Of a DNA stretch of 64,000 bases, positions 26,916-34,947 are shown in pieces (position 1 is the first letter of the stretch; each line of letters begins with the position of its first letter). Position numbers and translations under genes: made by a program. The stretch comes from CAVTWH01 sp963794685 (GTDB lineage Bacteria > Actinomycetota > Actinomycetes > Mycobacteriales > Micromonosporaceae), in NCBI GenBank assembly GCA_963794685.1, contig CAWCFK010000019.1, positions 75,102 to 139,101 on the forward strand. The letters are read 5' to 3'. The notes below the pieces were generated by a model that worked only from the letters and a program-made list of their open reading frames with translations, made no database searches and was not told the origin of the DNA.

Positions 26916-29001
26916 CTACCGCCAGGTGTCGTCGAAGGTCACCGTGCCACCGGACGGGGTGGCGACACTGCGGTTCGGGTCGCTCTCCCAGACCACGGTG
27001 CCGTCGGCGTTCTTGCGGAGGTACTTGAACTCCACGGTCGCCGAGCCCGGCAGCGTCGCCGTGCCGGTCCAGGTGCCAGCGTCCTCCTTTGTCAGCGCCA
27101 CCGCAGCCCCGGGATCCCAGGACCCCAGCGTCGGCACCCCGCCCACGATGAACAGGCTCTGCCCCGGATCCGCGGTCACGTGCAGGGTGATGTTGGCCTG
27201 CACCATGGCCCCGGCCTCCCAGCCGTCCACTTCGGACAGCCAGCCGTCAGCGGGCACAGCGGCGCTGCGGTTGGGCCGGTTCTCCCAGATCACCGTGCCG
27301 TCAGCGGCCAACTTGACGTACTTGTACTCGAACGCCGTACCGGCCGGGATCGCCACCTGCGTGGACCACGTCGGGTAGGTGGCGGAGGAGAGGACGACGG
27401 CGTGCGCCGGGTCCCAGTTGCCCAGGGCCGGCGTGCCGCCCACGACAGCCAGCCGCTCGCCGGGTGCCACCACGGCGTACGCGCTGAAGGTGACTTTGGC
27501 CGACGCGGCCGGGCTGGCCTTGCGCACCCGGTGGGTCACGTCGATCGCGAGGGCGGTGAGGCCGGGCACCGTGGTCTGCAGGCTGCCGTCGGCGGCCACC
27601 GTGACGGTCGGGCCGGTGCAGTTGTTGCCGCGGACCGTGCCGTGCGCGATGTCGCAGTAGGTGCCGGCCGGCAGGCCGGTGTCGAAGGCCCGGGTGACGG
27701 CGGTGTTCTCCCGGTTGACCACGACGTAGCCGCGGCCGTCACGGGCGAAGGCGACGGCGTTGCTGCCGTTGCTCCACCAGCGGGTGACCGGGGCGCTGCC
27801 GACCGCGTTGCGGAAGCCGACCATGCCCAGAGTGCTCGCCGTGCGGTCCGCGCACAGCCAGCCGCCGGGGCCGGAGGTGACGCCGCCGCACCGGAACGGT
27901 CTTCACGTCGCCGTTCGCGGCGGTGTTCGGCGGGCCGGCGTCGGTGCTGGTGAAGCCGTACCCGGAGAGCAGCAGCGGGTGGCCGTAGGGCCAGGCGAGT
28001 TCGAAGGTGACGCCGAGGTCGTAGAGCGGGCCGTCGTAGTAGGTCAGGGTGCCGCCGCTGGTGTCGCGTTCGGTGTCGTGGCTGTCGACGTAGACGACGG
28101 CGTTCGCGCCGCCGGTGAAGCCCCAGGCCTCGCCGAAGAGGTTGAGCCAGTCGAGTTTGCCGCTCTTGAAGACCCGGGAGAGCTGCTGGCCGTAGGCGTC
28201 CTCGATGACGTTGCCGACCGGCAGGTAGTCGTTCTTACTGATCGGGGCGGTGCCGAGGACTTCCTGGTAGAGGTAGGCGGGGCGGATCAGCCTGGTCTTG
28301 ATGGCGGCCAGGTCGGTGGCGGGGATGTGCTTGGCGGCGTCGATGCGGAAGCCGTCGACGCCCAGGCGGAGCAGGCTGTTGAGGTACCCGGCGATGTCGG
28401 CGCGCACGTCGTCCTGCTCGGTGGCCAGGTCGGAGAGGCCGAGCAACTCGCAGTTCTGGATCTCCCAGGCGTCGTTCCAGTCGTGGATGGTGTCGTCGCC
28501 GTTGCGGCCGCAGTGGTGGAAGTCGGTGCTGTCGTAGAGGTGCGGGTAGGCGTACTTGCCGTACTTCGTGCCGGCGCTGCCGACGCCGCCGTCTGGCTGG
28601 CCGGTCATGTGGTTGACGACGGCGTCGACGTAGACCCGGACGCCCGCACGGTGGCAGGTGTCGACCATGCGGGCGAACTCGCGGGCGTCACCGTAGCGGC
28701 TGTCCAGCTTGTAGCTGACCGGCTGGTACGCCTGCCACCACGGGTAGCCCTGGTCGGGCAGTTCGACGTGCTCCTGGGGCGGGGAAACCTGGACGGCGCC
28801 GTACCCGGCGGGGCCGAGGACGGTGGCGCACTCGCGGGCCACGTCCGGCCACGGCCACTGGAACAGGTGGGCGGTCACGTCGTGGGCGGCCGGTGCGCTG
28901 GCGGCGGTCGACGGCGGGTGGGCGGAGGCGCTGGCGGGCAGCGCGGTGAGGGTGACGGTGGCCAGGCTCAGCGCGAGCGCCACAGCGAGGGGACGTTTCA
29001 C
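26916..29001 (-). CDS. Secreted alpha-amylase (GH13) with two CBM20 domains, one frameshift
   Basis: GTG at 29001 has AGGAG eight bases upstream and begins a signal peptide (LAVALALSLATVTLTALPAS). The GH13 barrel has region I DAVVNHM, region II GVDGFRIDAAKH (nucleophile Asp), the acid Glu in YLYQEVLG and region IV YVDSHDTER. An indel near 27893 shifts frame after NTAANGDVKTVP, and the protein continues GGWLCADRTASTLGMVGFRN. A beta C-domain and two starch-binding CBM20 modules follow (GTPALGNWDPAHAVVLSSAT with WENRPNRS, and GVPTLGSWDPGAAVALTKED with WESDPNRS). It hydrolyses starch outside the cell; two CBM20 copies suggest granular-starch binding. Confidence 0.92.
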
Positions 29002-29130
29002 GGGGGATGCTCCTGGGGTGGGGAGGGATTGTTCCTCCACTGTGGACAGACGAAGCGGAGCCCATCGGGCGGGAAGCGGGCCGAGATCGGCTCCGGGACG
29101 GCCGGAGTACCGACAGAAATTTCCGATTTC

Positions 29131-29243
29131 GCAAGGTCTTGCAAGAGCGTCCTGATGCTAACGGCGTCTCTGGCCCTGCGTAAAGAGGCGGTTACGGCGG
29201 ACGACGGCATGCAACTCCGTGCAAAATGTGAGAGGACTTGCAG
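29131..29243 (-). promoter_or_regulatory. Candidate maltose-regulator sites before the amylase gene
   Basis: The 327-base amylase/csbD intergenic region contains an inverted repeat GCAAG-GT-CTTGC (29131-29142) running into CTTGCAAG (29138-29145), and a separate CTTGCAG at 29237-29243. CTTGCA-type repeats are known in promoters of Streptomyces alpha-amylase genes controlled by the LacI-type repressor. The sites lie 130-240 bases from the amylase start, so whether they act on it or on csbD is unsettled. Confidence 0.4.
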
Positions 29244-29328
29244 TTCGTTTGGCCCGCCCCCGCTCGGGGAACATTCATTTCAGGCGTCACCGCAGCCAGG
29301 CGACGCCCCCGGTACAAGGAGGTACCCG

Positions 29329-29529
29329 ATGTCAGCCACAGATAAGGCCAGCAACGAGTGGGACGAGGCCAAGGGCAAGGTGAAGGAGTTCGTCGGCGAC
29401 AAGACCGACAACGAGAGCCTGCAGGCCGAAGGTATTGAGGACCAGGCCGGCGCCAACGCCAAGCAGGCCGGTGAGCACCTCAAGGACGCTGCCCACGACG
29501 CCAAGGACGCAGTCACCGGGCACGAGTGA
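29329..29529 (+). CDS. CsbD-family stress-response protein
   Basis: This is a 66-residue very hydrophilic protein with NEWDEAKGKVKEFVGDKTDN followed by ESLQAEG, the CsbD core. The C-terminal helix is Ala/Lys/Asp-rich (GEHLKDAAHDAKDAVTGHE). AAGGAGG lies 7 bases before the ATG. CsbD proteins are general-stress proteins of unknown mechanism. A strong hairpin follows the stop. Confidence 0.9.
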   Translation: MSATDKASNEWDEAKGKVKEFVGDKTDNESLQAEGIEDQAGANAKQAGEHLKDAAHDAKDAVTGHE

Positions 29530-29544
29530 CCGAAGCACCCCATA

Positions 29545-29577
29545 CGAGGGGCGGCACCTGCGCGGTGCCGCCCCTCG
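29545..29577 (+). terminator. Terminator of the csbD-like gene
   Basis: CGAGGGGCGGCACC (29545-29558) pairs perfectly over 14 bp with GGTGCCGCCCCTCG (29564-29577) around loop TGCGC, 16 bases after the stop codon. Confidence 0.85.
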
Positions 29578-29657
29578 CCGTGTCGTCGACACGGCAATCG
29601 CGCAGTTCCCCAGCGGCCCGGCAACGGTCCGGAAGATGCTTGTGTACGGGAGGACCC

Positions 29658-30107
29658 ATGACACCCACGCGCGGTACCGCCGCCCTGCAGATCCTGCTCG
29701 CCGAGGACGACCCGGCCGATGTCGCACTGGTCGAGGACGCCTTCACCACCCACCGGCTCACCGGCAACCTGCACCACGTACCCGACGGCCTGGAGGCGCT
29801 GGCCTTCCTGCGCCGCGAGGGCCGCTACAACGAAGCGCCCCGGCCGGACCTGGTCCTTCTCGACCTGAACATGCCCCGGATGAACGGCCGGGACGTGCTC
29901 GCCCAGGTCAAGGCAGATGAGCTCCTCCGGACCATTCCGGTGGTGGTCTTCTCCACCTCCGCCGTCCCCACCGACGTGGTGGCCAGCTACAGCTCGCACG
30001 CCAACGCGTACGTCACCAAACCGATCGACCTGGAAGCCTTCCAGCGGGTGATCACCGAGATCCACGGCTTCTACGGCGACCTGGTCACCCGCGCACCCGG
30101 CAGCTGA
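29658..30107 (+). CDS. Single-domain response regulator (Rcp1-like)
   Basis: This is a 149-residue receiver domain without an output domain. The acidic pair is in LLAEDDPADVALVEDAF, the phosphoacceptor Asp is in DLVLLDLNMPRMNG, Ser/Thr is in VVVFSTSAVPTDV, and the conserved Lys is in AYVTKPIDLEAF. The longer loop after the first helix (FLRREGRYNEAPRPDLVLLD) is typical of the phytochrome/bacteriophytochrome-associated Rcp1 group. GGGAGGA lies upstream of the ATG at 29658. No histidine kinase is in the window, so the partner is unknown. Confidence 0.9.
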   Translation: MTPTRGTAALQILLAEDDPADVALVEDAFTTHRLTGNLHHVPDGLEALAFLRREGRYNEAPRPDLVLLDLNMPRMNGRDVLAQVKADELLRTIPVVVFSTSAVPTDVVASYSSHANAYVTKPIDLEAFQRVITEIHGFYGDLVTRAPGS

Positions 30108-30214
30108 CACCCTCGCGCCGAGGCTCAATACCCGTAACTTTTGACTTGCTTCGATTCGGTGCTGCGACTCTCTGAATAGCCGGTATCAGCGATGATTCGA
30201 TACAGAACACTCGA

Positions 30215-31368
30215 GTTGGTGCGCCGGGGCACGGCCCTTTCGGCCGTGCCCCGGGTGCTTTGTTGGATGTGTTGGCCCGTCAGAACAGGCGCAGTGCGTT
30301 CCAGTTCCAGCCGACGCTGGCGGGGGCGCTGTAGCCGACGCTGAAGGAGCCGAGGTGGCCGCTGGTGTCGGCGGTCGAGGTGTAGAAGCCGATCGAGTTG
30401 TCGGCGGCGTGGTAGGCCATCACCGCGTCGTCACGGCCGTCACCGTTGAAGTCCCCACCCACCAGCCGGATCGAGTTCCAGTCCCAGCCCGCCGAAGCCG
30501 GCACGGTGTAGCCCACAGTGAACGAGCCGAGGTGGCCACTGCTGTCGGCGGTAGAGGTGTAGAAGCCGATCGAGTTGTCCGTCGCGTGATAGGCCATAGC
30601 CAGATCGGCACGGCCATCACCATTGAAATCACCAGGAACGAACCGCAGCGCGTTCCAGTCCCAGCCCGCCGAAGCCGGCACCGTGTAGCCCACAGTGAAC
30701 GAGCCGAGGTGGCCACTGCTGTCGGCGGTCGAGGTGTAGAAGCCGATCGAGTTGTCCGTCGCGTGATAGGCCATAGCCAGATCAGCGCGGCCATCACCAT
30801 TGAAATCACCAGGAACGAACCGCAGCGCGTTCCAGTCCCAACCCGCCGAAGCCGGCACCGTGTAACCGACAGCGAACGAACCGAGGTGGCCACTACTGTC
30901 GGCGGTCGAGGTGTAGAACCCGATCGAGTTGTCGCTGCGGTGATACGCCATAGCCAGATCGGCACGGCCATCACCATTGAAATCACCAGGAACGAACCGC
31001 AGTGCGCTCCAGTCCCAACCCGCCGAAGGCGGCACCGTGTAGCCCACAGTGAACGAACCGAGGTGGCCACTGCTGTCGGCGAGAGCCGTATAGAAGCCGA
31101 TCGAGTTGTCCGTCGCGTGATAGGCCATAGCCAGATCGGCACGGCCATCACCATTGAAATCACCAGGAACGAACCGCAGCGCGTTCCAGTCCCAACCCGC
31201 CGAAGCCGGCACCGTGTAACCGACAGTGAACGAACCGAGGTGACCGCTGCTGTCGGCGGTCGAGGTGTAGAACCCGATCGAGTTGTCAGCGGCGTGGTAC
31301 GCCATCACCTCGTCAGCGCGCCCGTCGCCGTTGAAGTCCCCGCTCAGCGGAGCCACCGCGTCCTCGCC
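30215..31368 (-). repeat. FG-GAP cassette, copy A (direct repeat of 32323-33475)
   Basis: About 1.15 kb is nearly identical to 32323-33475. It contains the terminator hairpin, the stop region and six FG-GAP repeat units up to the junction GEDAVAPLSG. The units are about 61 codons (183 bp) each and very alike even at nucleotide level. The cassette is the C-terminal half of the GH25 lysozyme. Confidence 0.9.
30224..30254 (-). terminator. Terminator of the GH25 lysozyme gene
   Basis: CCGGGGCACGGCC (30224-30236) pairs perfectly with GGCCGTGCCCCGG (30242-30254) around loop CTTTC, about 25 bases past the stop. An identical hairpin lies at 32332-32362. Confidence 0.85.
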
Positions 31369-32256
31369 CGGTGCCGCAGAGGAGCCGGCAAGTCGCGCAA
31401 GACCGTCCAGCGTGCCGTTGAACACATCCCAGTCTCTCGTCGCTCCGGTCTGGCAGTCCGGGATGTCGTACTGCCAGAAGGTCCAGTTGGTTCCCCATCC
31501 GGGTACCGAGGGCGGCGTTGAGTTGCAGGAGCTGATGTCCAGCACCTTTCCCGCGAAGGCAGCGGAGTTCCCGGTGCACGGGTTCCACCAGTTGACGTTG
31601 GTGTAGATCGTCGGCGCTCGCCCAATATGGGCCTGCACCTCACCGACGAACGAGCTGATCCAGCTCACCATCCCGCTCTGGCTCAGTCCGTAGCAGGTCG
31701 GTGTACCGGAGAGATAGGGCCACTCCATGTCCAGCATCGGCGGCAGGGTCCTCCCGTCGTTAGCCCACTGCATGTTGCTGAGGAACTGGTCGGCCTGACC
31801 GACCGGGTTGCCGAGATCGGGGCGGCCGAACGCATAGGCGCCAGCAAAGATGCCGACACTCTTGGCGGTGTTGTAGTCGCTGCCGAAGTGCGGGTTGACG
31901 TACAGGCCGGCGGAGACAACCTCCGTCGCCTTGATGTAGGTGAACTTCACACCGTTGGCGGCCTCGGTGCTCCAGTTGATCGTCTTGCCGTTTTCCCAGT
32001 CGTGACCGGAGACGTCAATGCCGATGGGGTAGCCCGTGGGTGTGGTCGCGGTGGCGACCGCCGGCCCGGCCCGGTCGGCCGATGTGGTCGATCTGTGCAG
32101 GCTGGTCCCTCTTCCGAGCCATCCGCCGCCATCGTCTACAGGGCTTGACGATGCGGACGCGTGTGCCGCGCCGGCTCCAGCGAAGACGCTGGTACCGGTG
32201 GCGATGATCAGCACAAGGCCGGCGGTCAGGAGGTTGCGGGTCGTTGTCAGTTTCAT
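30280..32256 (-). CDS. Secreted GH25 lysozyme with six FG-GAP repeats
   Basis: This is a 658-residue secreted protein from ATG 32256 (GAAGAGGA upstream). The signal peptide is LLTAGLVLIIATGTSVFAGA. The GH25 muramidase domain (about residues 75-290) has YPIGIDVSGHDWENG (catalytic Asp), LPPMLDMEWPYLSG (the DxE pair) and WNPCTGNSAAFAGKVLDISS. The C-terminal half has six units of the form DFNGDGRADLAMAYHATDNS and GFYTSTADSSGHLGSFTVGY, each with a D-x-N-x-D-G-x-x-D calcium loop, giving an FG-GAP beta-propeller. It should cleave the MurNAc-GlcNAc bond of peptidoglycan, the propeller perhaps binding wall or surface polymer. The gene is intact and reads from its own terminator-bounded unit. Confidence 0.92.
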   Translation of the reverse strand: MKLTTTRNLLTAGLVLIIATGTSVFAGAGAAHASASSSPVDDGGGWLGRGTSLHRSTTSADRAGPAVATATTPTGYPIGIDVSGHDWENGKTINWSTEAANGVKFTYIKATEVVSAGLYVNPHFGSDYNTAKSVGIFAGAYAFGRPDLGNPVGQADQFLSNMQWANDGRTLPPMLDMEWPYLSGTPTCYGLSQSGMVSWISSFVGEVQAHIGRAPTIYTNVNWWNPCTGNSAAFAGKVLDISSCNSTPPSVPGWGTNWTFWQYDIPDCQTGATRDWDVFNGTLDGLARLAGSSAAPGEDAVAPLSGDFNGDGRADEVMAYHAADNSIGFYTSTADSSGHLGSFTVGYTVPASAGWDWNALRFVPGDFNGDGRADLAMAYHATDNSIGFYTALADSSGHLGSFTVGYTVPPSAGWDWSALRFVPGDFNGDGRADLAMAYHRSDNSIGFYTSTADSSGHLGSFAVGYTVPASAGWDWNALRFVPGDFNGDGRADLAMAYHATDNSIGFYTSTADSSGHLGSFTVGYTVPASAGWDWNALRFVPGDFNGDGRADLAMAYHATDNSIGFYTSTADSSGHLGSFTVGYTVPASAGWDWNSIRLVGGDFNGDGRDDAVMAYHAADNSIGFYTSTADTSGHLGSFSVGYSAPASVGWNWNALRLF

Positions 32257-32322
32257 GGCAGGGGTCCTCTTCAGTCGTGGGAGATGCGGGGGTGTCGAGC
32301 GTGACCGCGTAGCGCGCCGTCG

Positions 32323-33475
32323 GTTGGTGCGCCGGGGCACGGCCCTTTCGGCCGTGCCCCGGGTGCTTGTTGGATGTGTTTGCCGGTCAGAACAGGCGCA
32401 GTGCGTTCCAGTTCCAGCCGGCGCTGGCGGGGGCGCTGTAGCCGACGCTGAAGGAGCCGAGGTGGCCGCTGGTGTCGGCGGTCGAGGTGTAGAAGCCGAT
32501 CGAGTTGTCGGCGGCGTGGTAGGCCATCACCGTGTCGTCACGGCCGTCACCGTTGAAGTCCCCACCCACCAGCCGGATCGCGTTCCAGTCCCAGTCCGCT
32601 GAGCCCGGCGCCGTGTAGCCGATGGTGAAGGAGCCGAGGTGGCCGCTGCTGTCGGCGGTCGAGGTGTAGAAACCGACCGAGTTGTCCGTCGCGTGGTAGG
32701 CCATAGCCAGATCAGCGCGGCCATCACCATTGAAATCACCGGGAACGAACCGGATCGAGTTCCAGTTCCAGCCCGCCGAAGCCGGCGCCGTGTAGCCCAC
32801 AGTGAACGAGCCGAGGTGGCCGCTGCTGTCGGCGGTCGAGGTGTAGAAGCCGATCGAGTTGTCGCTGCGGTGGTACGCCATAGCCAGATCGGCGCGGCCG
32901 TCACCGTTGAAATCGCCAGGAGCGAACCGCAGTGCGCTCCAGTCCCAGCCCGCCGAAGCCGGCACCGTGTAGCCCACAGTGAACGAACCGAGGTGGCCAC
33001 TGCTGTCGGCGAGAGCCGTATAGAAGCCGATCGAGTTGTCCGTCGCGTGATAGGCCATAGCCAGATCAGCGCGGCCATCACCATTGAAATCACCAGGAAC
33101 GAACCGCAGCGCGTTCCAGTCCCAGCCCGCCGAAGCCGGCACCGTGTAGCCCACAGTGAACGAACCGAGGTGGCCACTGCTATCGGCGGTCGAGGTGTAG
33201 AACCCGATCGAGTTGTCCGTCGCGTGATAGGCCATAGCCAGATCAGCGCGGCCATCACCATTGAAATCACCAGGAACGAACCGCAGCGCGTTCCAGTCCC
33301 AACCCGCCGAAGCCGGCACCGTGTAACCGACAGTGAACGAACCGAGGTGACCACTGCTGTCGGCCAGAGCCGTGTAGAACCCGATCGAGTTGTCAGCGGC
33401 GTGGTACGCCATCACCTCGTCAGCGCGCCCGTCGCCGTTGAAGTTCCCGCTCAGCGGAGCCACCGCGTCCTCGCC
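32323..33475 (-). repeat. FG-GAP cassette, copy B (direct repeat of 30215-31368)
   Basis: This copy matches copy A from GTTGGTGCGCCGG through the hairpin and six repeat units to GEDAVAPLSG. One T is missing after the hairpin, and a handful of substitutions differ (for example SGN for SGD in unit 1). Identity stops exactly where the catalytic domains begin. Confidence 0.9.
32332..32362 (-). terminator. Terminator of the second FG-GAP hydrolase gene
   Basis: A 13-bp perfect stem (32332-32344 with 32350-32362, loop CTTTC) is identical to the one at 30224-30254 and duplicated with the cassette. Confidence 0.85.
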
Positions 33476-34121
33476 GACGAGGCAGTGGAGCCGCCATCGT
33501 CGACGATGTGGTCGTACCGGATGGGACTGTAGGTGAGCAGGTCGGAATAGAGGTCCTTGCCCAGGTAACCGAAGTTGCTCTGCGCGAAGGGGTTCTGACT
33601 GTCTCGTCGTCCCTGTTGAACGAGTAGACGTAGGCGCCCTGGTGGGTGTTGGTTGGATCGACCTACTTGGCGAACAGTTCGATGTGCCCGTCCCGGACGA
33701 CGGCGTCACCCGGAAGGAGGCCGTCGATTCCCCCAGACACCGACGACCAGGGGTGACTCGCGTCGTGTGAGTGTCGGAAGTCGTCCGTGACCGGACTGTC
33801 ACCCGTGCCGTCAGGCAAGCCGAGGTTCGGCAGGTGCCACGCCATGGATACCAGGCCTGAGCAGTCCCTACGGTAGGTCATTCCACCGCCGTCGCTGGCC
33901 CACGGGCCCGTCTGGGTGTACGTGAAGCCTTGGTTGACCCAGTACTGGGCACGGGAGAGCGCCTCGGACCGGGCGATGGCGCCGCCCGCCGTGGAAGCTG
34001 CGTGCGCCGGTGTGGGGTGTGCCAAGACCGTGCCCGTGAGACCGATGGCGGCTCCCAGGCCACCGGCGATGGCGACGGCGAGCGCGGTTCGGGTGATGCG
34101 ATTGCTGCTGTGCTTGGACAT
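32387..34121 (-). CDS. Secreted C40-like cysteine peptidase with six FG-GAP repeats, broken
   Basis: The N-terminus from ATG 34121 is a signal peptide (TALAVAIAGGLGAAIGLTGT) and a domain with YRRDCSGLVSMAWHL (catalytic Cys) and LLPGDAVVRDGHIELFAK (catalytic His). This is an NlpC/P60-like endopeptidase pattern. A TAG at 33663 follows directly, where a Trp codon would be expected (FAK-W-VDPTNTHQGAYVYSF). Two indels near 33605 and 33480 lie before the FG-GAP half, which runs open to 32387. Either the gene is inactivated or these are sequence errors; the perfect repeat half argues for recent function. It should cut peptidoglycan stem peptides, complementing the neighbouring lysozyme. Confidence 0.72.
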
Positions 34122-34172
34122 GGCGGATCCCTTTCGTGGAGGACGTTGGTGGGAACTGGTTGGGGCGACCCG

Positions 34173-34748
34173 TCAGGCGAAAGCCGCGCAGGCCTCGGTG
34201 ACACTCGGGTTGTTGTCGCCGCAGTCGAGGCTGTTGCCGCTGGCTAGCACGCGCCACTGACCGGCCGTGTATTGGAGGAAGAACTCGTTGCCGTCCGGCC
34301 GGGCGCCACTGGCGTTGAGGTTGGGCACGGCATAGAGCCGGGCGAATCCCTTGACGCAGTTGTAAATCTTGACCTGCTCGACCCCGGTGGGCAGGTTGGT
34401 GGCCTGCGTCCGGATGTAGGACAACAGCACCTGTTGATCGCATGGACTGCCGGATGAGACGGAGGATTGCCCGTCACTGGACGCGGTCCCCGCCGGTTTT
34501 GTAGTGGCCGATGTCGTCGCGGCGGCAGTCCCGGAAGGCAGCGCGCCGGGAGGCTGCGCGGGAGTTCCGGTGACGGATGCGGCAGTCCCGGTCTGCGGGG
34601 TCGCCGACGCGGCGCCCGTGGCCGCCCGTGGGTGGCTGCTGCCGGCACAGCCGACCAGGCACAGGGACGCCGCCGCCAGGACGGCCAGGCCGAGGATTCG
34701 CCGGCGCGCCGCCGAGCGGCCGTGGCCGGACAGTTCGAGGTGTTTCAT
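34173..34748 (-). CDS. Secreted lipoprotein of unknown function
   Basis: This is a 191-residue protein with a type II signal (RRRILGLAVLAAASLCLVGC, lipobox LVGC at about residue 34). A disordered A/T/S/P-rich linker to about residue 100 precedes a small domain: CDQQVLLSYIRTQATNLPTG, then VEQVKIYNCVKGFARLYAVP and GNEFFLQYTAGQWRVLASGN. This resembles small actinobacterial lipoproteins of unknown role, and two Cys could pair. It is 51 bases upstream of the C40-like hydrolase in the same direction, so it may share its transcript. Confidence 0.82.
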   Translation of the reverse strand: MKHLELSGHGRSAARRRILGLAVLAAASLCLVGCAGSSHPRAATGAASATPQTGTAASVTGTPAQPPGALPSGTAAATTSATTKPAGTASSDGQSSVSSGSPCDQQVLLSYIRTQATNLPTGVEQVKIYNCVKGFARLYAVPNLNASGARPDGNEFFLQYTAGQWRVLASGNSLDCGDNNPSVTEACAAFA

Positions 34749-34947
34749 CGATGCTCCCAGTTCTCATCGGGGGTCGACCGGCGGTGCTGCCGATCGGACG
34801 AGAACAGATTTGCGTCACGCGCTGTAGTAGGGCGGTAGCGCGCCTTCACGATCGCTGTACCGCAGCCACCGCGACGGGTACCCACGACCGTCACCGCGCG
34901 CGTACTCTCAGCGTGGCAAGCGAGGCACGTCCCGAAAGAGGGAGCAG

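Noticed and set aside
30300..33460. Regular repeats that might be a CRISPR array
   Set aside because: The 183-bp units are translated FG-GAP protein repeats without spacers.
30280..34121. Phage lysis cassette (endolysin genes)
   Set aside because: Both hydrolases have secretion signals and no holin, tail or other phage gene is near.
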